64,000 bases of DNA from Ixodes scapularis. Taxonomy: Eukaryota; Arthropoda; Arachnida; Ixodida; Ixodidae. The translations under genes were made by a program, and so were the position numbers. The number at the start of each line of letters is the position of its first letter. The first letter of the stretch is position 1. Shown one piece after another: positions 57,612 through 64,000 of this stretch. The DNA lies in NCBI RefSeq assembly GCF_016920785.2, contig NW_024609846.1:107994831-108058830 (forward strand), in the 5' to 3' direction. The notes beneath the pieces were generated by a model. That model was given only the letters and a program-made list of their open reading frames with translations, did not search any database and was not told the origin of the DNA.

Positions 57612-58037
57612 TGGTAATATTGCCGCGCGCGCAGCTGGCCTAGTAGGCACCGCGCGCGTGGCCTAACGGTTATCGCGCTTGCCTCCCACGCAGAAGGCCA
57701 GGGTTCGATTCCTGGCCGCGACTACACATTTTTGTTGACAGTGTAATTTGATGTTCTAGTGAATTCGAGAACCGTCTTGCTGATCGAGGTTAGAATGTTC
57801 TACACACCGAAACTTCTAGGCCGAACGATCCAGAAACCCACGAGGGTACATAAGGGATTCCGCAAGGCGAGCGGAGTCAGTTTCGCCCCAGCGTTTGACT
57901 CTGCTGTTACGCCGACTTCGACGCCCGCGACGCTCTCTTATTATCTTTTGTACCCTTTTATTTTTGGCACAAGTTCGCCACATTAAACGTTTATTTATTC
58001 CTGTTTATTTCTTTTTTATTGGTCACCACCCGTGACA
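57612..58037 (+). repeat. 5' LTR (426 bp)
   Basis: Begins TGGTAATATTGCCGCG and ends CCGTGACA, giving TG...CA ends. It aligns with the 3' LTR at 30271-30680. CGAGTTCGAG-like and AGAATGTTCTA words and a T-rich stretch (TTTTGTACCCTTTTATTTTT) precede a TTAAACGTTTATT motif near the end. Confidence 0.85.
57651..57723 (+). other. tRNA-like block with Pol III boxes inside the LTR
   Basis: The A-box-like GTGGCCTAACGGTTATCGCG is followed by an anticodon-arm-like TTGCCTCCCACGCAG (loop centre CCC) and GGGTTCGATTCC, which contains a perfect B box (GGTTCGANTCC). The arm GGCCAGG / CCTGGCC closes around an 8-base loop, one base longer than a normal T-loop, and the acceptor stem pairs poorly. So it is tRNA-like and not a convincing functional tRNA gene. 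A decayed counterpart sits at the same place in the 30.3-kb LTR. Confidence 0.7.
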
Positions 58038-58040
58038 TTT

Positions 58041-58056
58041 TGGTGGAGGTGCGGGG
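58041..58056 (+). promoter_or_regulatory. primer binding site, Ala-tRNA type
   Basis: TGGTGGAGGTGCGGGG starts three bases after the LTR. Its complement ends in GCACCTCCACCA, the 3' end expected for Ala tRNAs. Confidence 0.75.
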
Positions 58057-58231
58057 TACCCGCATGCCCGTGCAGCGCTCCCCTCCAAGTTCCCGCAGAG
58101 CACGTCCGGACCCAGCCTCCCGAGGACCGAGCGGCGACTGAATCGAGACCCGATCCAGTCGCCGCACCCAAGGTCTACCCCCGGAACACGGACTTCTGCC
58201 ACCCCGGACCAGGCAGCCAACGAGGCCGACG

Positions 58232-59282
58232 ATGGGCAACCAGTCGTCGCAGAACCCGTCCGCCGCCGCCGTCGTATACCTTCCCGTCGCACCCCAGACT
58301 CCGACGCAATTCCACGGGGAGGTCCACGAGGACGTTGAAGATTGGCTGCAACATTACGAACGAGTTGCTCGCCATAACGCATGGACTCCGGAGCAGTGCC
58401 TTCAGCTGGTTCGAGAACCACGAAGCGTCAATTTCGTCGTGGCAAGACTTCCAGACGGAACTTAGACGCACGTTTGCCAGCCAGCAGCGACGTCAGCGGG
58501 CCAAGGAACTTCTTCAAGCAAGAAGCCGAGGGCCAAACGAGAGCGTCACAAGTTTCGTTGAGGACGTTCTCCACCTCATGAACCGCGCCGACCCAAACGC
58601 CCCTGACGAGAAGAAGCTGCGGTTCCTGATGCGAGGGGTGAAAGAGACCATCTTCGGAGGCCTTGTCCGCAACCCCCCAGCCACCGTCGAAGATTTCGTC
58701 AAGGAAGCTACAAACATCGAACGGGCCCTTCAAGCACGGGCCTCCCATTACCAGCGACTTCCCGGCGTCGCTGTCTTCTCGACTTCCAGCTGCACCGGCC
58801 CGGACCTCCGCGACATCATCCGGGACGTCGTGCGGGAGGAAATCAGGAAGATTCTTACTGCTGCCGCAAGCCCGGATTCGTTCTCAATCGCCGTGATTGT
58901 CCGGGAAGAAGTTCAGAAGGCGCTGCAGCCACAAGCTCCTGTCAACGCCGCTCCCGAACAACCGACACTGAGCTACGCCGCACCTACCCGGCGACCACCG
59001 CCCCCTGCTCACCCGTACACCGCGCCACCCCGACGTGAACCTCCAGCGCCGCAGTTTCCCCGACGCCAGGAAGATCGGGCGCACGCCCACCCAGAACAGG
59101 CAGCGCCACGAAAGACCGACGTGTGGAGGACAGCGGATCGACGACCCCTGTGCTATCACTGCGGTGAAGCCGGCCACATTTACCGTCGATGCCCCTACAG
59201 ACAACTGGGGCTGCGCGGGTTCCACCCGAGCGACCCGCGCCCAAGAAACGACGAACCCCCTCGCGACATTGAGGAGCATCTC
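58232..59282 (+). pseudogene. gag polyprotein with CCHC knuckle, broken by a deletion
   Basis: Starts at ATG 58232 (MGNQSSQNPSAAAVV) and reads FHGEVHEDVEDWLQHYERVA and NAWTPEQCLQ. Near 58400 the frame is lost. A second frame, open to 59282, continues with WFENHEASISSWQDFQTELR, SFVEDVLHLMNRADPNAPDE and a proline-rich linker. It ends with the nucleocapsid knuckle CYHCGEAGHIYRRC (C-x2-C-x4-H-x4-C). About a dozen residues usually found between the WTPEQCL and W-F-E-N-H segments are missing, so a deletion caused the shift. The stop is EEHL at 59282. The product would normally assemble the particle and bind the RNA genome. Confidence 0.85.
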
Positions 59283-59529
59283 TGACGCTTGCCCTCCCCA
59301 GTATCGTCTCTCCGCCGTGAAGCCCGCTCCTCATCGCCACGACGTTCAGCGTCCCCAGTGCAACGACCCCGCCGAGAGAGTCTATCTCCCCTGCGTCGCC
59401 GGGAAAACTAAGTGCGGCAACGCCTGGAGGTGACGTTGCCGAAAACGACGGAAGAAACAGCCTCCAAGAACGCCGGAGCGCTCCCACTTTACCGACGCCC
59501 AGAATCGTACCGACGTCCCTGCAACGGTG

Positions 59530-60214
59530 TCCAACAGCCTAAACGTTGTTATTGACGGCCTCGACGCATCGGCACTCGTGGACACCGGAGCGGACTACTC
59601 AGTCTTGAGTGGGAGGCTCTCTCGCCGCCTGCGAAAAGTGACGACGCCGTGGGATGGACCTCAAATACGAAACGCCGGAGGGCATCTCATCACACCAGTC
59701 GGAAGATGCACCGCTCGCGTCAAGATCCATGGGAAGACGTGCCCTGTGAAATTTGTCATTCTACAAGACTGTGCCAGGGACGCCATTCTCGGCATGGACT
59801 TTCTGTCTGAATACGGCGCCGTCATCGACCTTCGTGAAAACAGATTGACGCTGCGAATCCCTGTGCCACCTTCAGAGAAACCCCAAACAGCGTCAGCCGC
59901 CATCCGAGTCGCTGCCGACCACGTGAACCTGCCACCGCGATCAAGTGTTGTCGTACCCGTCGTGGCCGATACAGCTACCTGCGGCGAAGTTGTCCTGGAA
60001 GGCAACCTTCAATTGCTCCTGGGAAGAGGAATAGGCGTCGCAAGAGGAGTAGCTGAACTTCAGGATGGGCGGGCTGTGGTCCTCGTGACGAACTTCCGAA
60101 ATGAAACGCAACACCTCACAAAAGGTGCTGCTGTGGGCCACGTCGAGAAATTTCGGAACTCCGCCGAAATCGCCGCGATTGCTGAAGAATCATCTCCACC
60201 TCAGCAAGGCAGTT
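59530..60214 (+). pseudogene. aspartic protease of the Gypsy element
   Basis: ASALVDTGADYSVL holds the DTG active site. ILGMDFLSEYGAVIDL is the ILG motif near the C-terminus of the retropepsin fold. The frame ends in a stop at 60214. No ATG is present at its beginning, in keeping with expression as part of a gag-pol polyprotein by frameshift. It belongs to a different frame from both gag and RT. Confidence 0.85.
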
Positions 60215-60249
60215 AGTCGCCAGCGCAGCTTGACATTGACCCTAAGCTT

Positions 60250-62117
60250 CCGGGCCCAAAACGACGGTAGCTGATTAACCTCTTCACCGAGTACCGCGAC
60301 TGCTTTGCGACGTCGTCGAGGGTGCGCCAAACTGCCGTTGCGAAGCACCGAATCGTTACCGAGGACGACGCGCGCCCTGTGCATCGATCGCCGTACAGAG
60401 TCTCCGTCAAAGAAAGGGAGGTGATCCAGGAGCAAGTCCAAGAGATGCTGAACGACGACATAATCCAGCCAGCAAGCAGTCCGTGGGCTTCTCCAGTCGT
60501 ACTGGTTAAGAGGAAGGACGGAACGCTTAGGTTCTGCGTGGACTACCGGCAGCTGAACGCGGTGACGAAGAAAGACGTCTACCCACTTCCCCGCATCGAC
60601 GACACGTTAGACCGGCTGCGCCACTGTCGATACTTCTCATCGATGGACCTGAAGAGCGGCTACTGGCAGATCGAAGTCGTCGAACTGGACCGAGAGAAGA
60701 CAGCTTTCGTCACGCCGGATGGGCTGTACGAGTTCAAGGTGATGCCCTTCGGACTATGCACGGCGCCAGCAACTTTCCAGCGTGTCATGGACACCGTACT
60801 GGCAGGACTGAAGTGGCAGAGCTGTCTCGTCTACCTCGATGACGTCGTAGTGTTTTCCAGCGACTTCGACGAGCACTTGCGACGACTCCCTGCTGTTCTT
60901 CAAGCCATACGGACCGCCGGACTCACCCTCAAGCCGTCAAAGTGTCGGTTCGCCTATGACGAACTGAAGTTTCTAGGTCACGTGGTTAGTAACGAAGGCG
61001 TTAGCCCCGACCCAGAGACGACTCGCGCCGTCGCGTCATTTCCAGCGCCGACAGACAAGAAGCCCGTGCGAAGATTCCTTGGACTTTGTGCCTACTATCG
61101 TCGCTTTGTTCGGGATTTTGCAAGGATTTCCGCACCACTCACAAACCTCACGAAGGACGCCGAGAGGTTCGAATGGGCCGAGGAACAGCAGCAAGCATTC
61201 GACGAGCTGAAGCGACGACTCCAGACGCCTCCGGTTCATGGACATTTCGATCAGGATGCGGACACCGAGATTCACACTGACGCAAGTAACGCAGGACTTG
61301 GCGCGGTACTAGTTCAAGTACAAGAAGGCACCGAGCGAGTCATCGCCTACGCAAGTCGGACACTGTCCAAGGCAGAGAGAAATTACTCCACGACTGAGAA
61401 AGAATGCCTTGCGGTCGTCTGGGCAATTACGAAGTTTCGTCCGTACTTGTACGGAAGCCCGTTCCGCGTAGTCACGGACCACCGCTCGCTCTGCTGGCTT
61501 GCGAACCTCAAGGACCCGCCAGGACGCCTCGCTCGATGGAGTCTCCGGCTACAAGAGTTCAACATGACTGTGGTTTACAAGTCGGGACGCAAGCACAGCG
61601 ACGCTGACTGCGTCTCCAGGGCCCCTGTCGAAACACCCCCCGGCAGCAACGACGACGATGACGACGAGTGCTTCCTAGGGGCAGTGAACACCGATGACAT
61701 GGCACGACGTCAACGAGACGATCCGGAGCTGCGCGCCTTAATGGAGCACCTGGAAGGGCGCGTGAGTACCGTGCCCCGTGTTTTCTCACGAGCCCTGCCA
61801 ACCTTCGCCATTCGACAAGGTGTACTCTACAAAGAGAACTTCGGGGACAACAACTCGCCGTGGCTGCTGGTAATCCCGACCGACCTTCGAGAGGACATCT
61901 TTCAAGCATGTCACGACGACCCGACGTCCGGACACCTTGGATACAGCAGGACATTGGCCCGTATTCGTGAAAAGTATTACTGGCCCAAGCTCCCCTAAAC
62001 CGTCCACCACTACACCCGATCCTGCCACGAGTGTCAGCGACGCAAGAAACCGCCGACGAAGCCGGCAGGTCTCCTGCAGCCAATTCCTCCGCCAACTGCA
62101 CCGTTCCAGCAGATGGA
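60250..62117 (+). pseudogene. reverse transcriptase, RNase H and integrase zinc finger
   Basis: A long frame is open from 60275 to 61998. RT: SSPWASPVVLVKRKDGTLRF, YFSSMDLKSGYWQIEV (palm Asp), MPFGLCTAPATFQRVMDTV and YLDDVVVFS (catalytic Asp pair). RNase H: HTDASNAGLGAVLVQ, TTEKECLAVVWAITKF and DADCVSRAP. Integrase: HDDPTSGHLGYSRTLARIRE then a stop at 61996 and TRSCHECQRRK, completing the HHCC zinc finger in frame. The catalytic core is absent because the element is cut at about 62117. RT and RNase H catalytic residues are all present, so this is the youngest copy in the window. Confidence 0.95.
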
Positions 62118-62718
62118 TCATCGTTCCAGCATGGGGACCGGTCCCTCCTCCCCCCGAAATTTTTCATTTTGCTGGGACCTCCTCTCCACCCTCCCCCTCA
62201 CACTGCATTTTGTCATGGGCGCCCCCCCCCCCCCCCAAACAAAGATCCCGGCTACGTGCTTGACGTCAAGTAATGACCTCTCCCCTTCAACTCTACAGTT
62301 GCCGAACTTCGCAGGCTTCAGGATAGAGTAAATGCACATGGTGGAAGGATTACCCCAAATTGCAGTTGCGACCGAAGCACGTCTTTCCCATTCTTATAGC
62401 ATAACTTCTTCGGGTTGAGGCTCACCTTCGCGCACGATGGTGGCACCTGTCATCGACAGAGGACCAAAGCAAAACGCGAGGCCAGCCGCTGGCCGCACAC
62501 CACCACCATACCGCGAAAAAGCGAGCTTGCTACGCCACCGACACCGTGGTCGCCGAAGAGGGACCTCATACTCATGGTGCTCATAGCTCAGCGCCCTCCG
62601 CGGCAGCGCGGAACTAACTACTCCGGGTTCGAGGCTACCGCCGTACACGATCTGGTCGCTCGCTCCCCGCATGAAGAGCGGCCAGAGTCATCACCTAAAT
62701 GTATTTCTTCCACCATTG
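62118..62718. other. unassigned DNA after the Gypsy breakpoint
   Basis: C-rich (run at 62222-62237) and then GC-rich. No recognisable coding frame. Confidence 0.45.
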
Positions 62719-62722
62719 TTAA

Positions 62723-63105
62723 GTATAGCCTCCTCTATACTGACAAAGCTTGGCAGATTGCCACGAGACGCTGCCGCCGAAATTGAGAACGTAGAGCGGC
62801 AGCCAACGGATGAGAGGAGAGCCATGTGACAGGCGCCCCGGTGGGGCGAGACGCCGAAACACACTTCTCCCGAGCGATGGAATGTCCGCTCGCGCTCCTC
62901 GGGTTCCTCGCGCTGCCGCTTCTTTTCTCGTCGGGTTTTAAAGGCATGTTTCGGGTCCTCGCTGCTGCAAAAGTTGTTCACTGACGATTAGGTTCCCCGA
63001 GAAATTCTCTGCGCTACCAGATCCTCGCGCTCCAAATCTGCGACCGGGCACTCTATGGCTCCGTCGTCGAACTGCCATGCATTGTGAGTATAGAGGAGGC
63101 TATGG
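62723..63105. mobile_element. MITE, 383 bp, TTAA target duplication
   Basis: GTATAGCCTCCTCTATACTG and its inverse AGTATAGAGGAGGCTATGG form the ends, flanked by TTAA at 62719-62722 and 63106-63109. A TTAA duplication fits piggyBac or Kolobok elements. The interior is GC-rich and non-coding. Confidence 0.85.
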
Positions 63106-63109
63106 TTAA

Positions 63110-64000
63110 GGAAGTTGAGATGATGGGTCGGTCACGAGAGGTTTTTTTGCTTAGGCAGCTCGGAAGATACCTCGAGTGTGAATAGAGGACTTCTCTTGGT
63201 CAAGTCTTGTCCACTATTTTCGAGTCGTGATTATCTACAGCCTTCGTCACCGGGTCCTGATCACGCAATCCTTAGTAAAAATAACCTTCTTCACTGGGGT
63301 GTCCTTCAAAACGCTCTAAAGTTTTTGTGTTAAATGACTAGCGCGCTAGTTAATCTTCAAAACAGTTAGCTAATTAATTTTTGTTAATTAGCCAGTTTGA
63401 CTTAACACAAAAATTATCTTTACTTGCTTCATATGAATGTAAAGAATACTGCGTTGGTTCGACACGCGTAGCGGGGACCAATTTATTTTAAGCCTTGGGA
63501 CAAGCCGGTTGAAACACCCTGTGCATAAAGAATTAAGCTAAGATCCATGCTCCATTTTCATCTTAACTGCTGTCACGCACTGGACGAACTCCTCTCTCGC
63601 GGTGTGCTCTCTCGCGCAACTGCTGTATCGTCTGACAGAAACAATAAAATTATATACATTTCCCACGATGATTCAAAGAAGATCCGTCGCAAGACGCATG
63701 GACTAAATCAAGAGTGGCCAGTGTGACATGGAGTTGGAGCTCCAGACAAAATTACAAAAGTTCAGAGAGCCGCAGAAAGGAAATAGGAAAGAGGGGCTAC
63801 TTTTAATAATAATCGATACCGAAGAAACTGCCATTTCCCCAATGGGAAAAGTATAATTTTCGACTACAACAAATGACACAAGGGTCAGAACGTTTTTTTA
63901 ACCACTAAGCAAAAATGAGTGCATGGTTCGCCAGTCAGCCACTGCCCCTGATGCCGGTTATGCGTTTACAGTTCGAAAATATTTATAGAGAAATAAACGA
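63110..64000. other. no gene seen
   Basis: AT-rich DNA without a coherent coding frame. Contains the nested palindrome listed at 63322. Confidence 0.45.
63322..63413. repeat. nested palindrome
   Basis: Outer arms TTTTTGTGTTAA and TTAACACAAAAA, with inner palindromes CTAGCGCGCTAG and GCTAATTAA / TTAATTAGC. A small foldback element or hairpin of about 92 bp. Confidence 0.8.

Larger units (their letters stand above)
57612..62117 (+). mobile_element. best preserved Ty3/Gypsy retrotransposon, 3'-truncated
   Basis: 5' LTR, Ala-type primer site, gag, protease, RT, RNase H and the zinc finger of integrase in order, in three frames. The sequence breaks off near 62117 just after the integrase zinc finger and continues in unrelated C-rich DNA, so the integrase core, polypurine tract and 3' LTR are gone. 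A deletion/frameshift in gag and one stop between protease and RT are the main lesions upstream. Two further copies in this window are at 5028 and 25640. Confidence 0.95.

Noticed and set aside
57651..57723. Functional tRNA-Gly(CCC) gene
   Set aside because: The T-loop has an extra base and the acceptor stem pairs poorly. The block recurs inside another LTR of the same family, so it is part of the LTR.

Overview
The window looks like animal nuclear DNA, most likely from a hard tick (Ixodida). This rests on intron-split exons of an M13 (neprilysin-type) metalloprotease, tick-style non-LTR and Ty3/Gypsy retroelements in several states of decay, abundant foldback MITEs, poly-C tracts and a terminal motif CTAGCCCCTAAGGAGCTTCG near 24.49 kb that I associate with tick repeats. 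The species cannot be fixed from sequence alone. There is no bacterial operon, CRISPR array or convincing functional tRNA or rRNA gene.

The only host gene I can support is on the minus strand. Four exons of an M13 peptidase lie at 55110-55177 (zinc motif HEITH), 46706-46836, 33406-33471 (GENIAD, third zinc ligand) and 33224-33310. Their reading phases and splice sites agree, and they join into one continuous stretch of the catalytic domain. The N-terminal exons (to the right) and the last exon (to the left) were not found. The two large introns (about 8.3 and 13.2 kb) are filled with transposable elements.

Layout. 0-5 kb: a 41-bp satellite in two blocks, MITEs, a piggyBac-like transposase fragment and a minisatellite. 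5-6 kb: a Gypsy RT/RNase H fragment. 9.7-15.1 kb: a decayed LINE with gag-like ORF1 and EN-RT ORF2, interrupted by a 1264-bp non-autonomous hAT element with a perfect 8-bp target duplication. 18.5-20 kb: a palindromic MITE and a LINE endonuclease remnant. 22.9-25.6 kb: a foldback transposon of about 2.4 kb with inverted arrays of short GC-rich repeats, flanked by a 13-bp direct repeat. 25.6-30.7 kb: a heavily decayed Gypsy element with a 3' LTR. 31.9-32.2 kb: palindromic TTAGCGG repeats. 34.7-37.9 and 45.4-46.4 kb: two halves of what looks like one LINE, separated by a 7.6-kb block with CTCAC-rich minisatellites near each end. 47.9-52.2 kb: a complete but decayed short-LTR Gypsy-type element on the minus strand. 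57.6-62.1 kb: the best preserved Gypsy element, with 5' LTR, Ala-type primer site, gag, protease and RT/RNase H, truncated in integrase. The rest of the right end holds MITEs and unassigned DNA.

Three copies of one Gypsy family (5.0, 25.6 and 57.6 kb) show graded decay. LTRs of two of them carry a tRNA-like block with Pol III type A and B boxes, which is unusual. The most notable structures are this LTR, the foldback element whose unfilled site is visible in a paralogous segment at 30.7 kb, and the split LINE.
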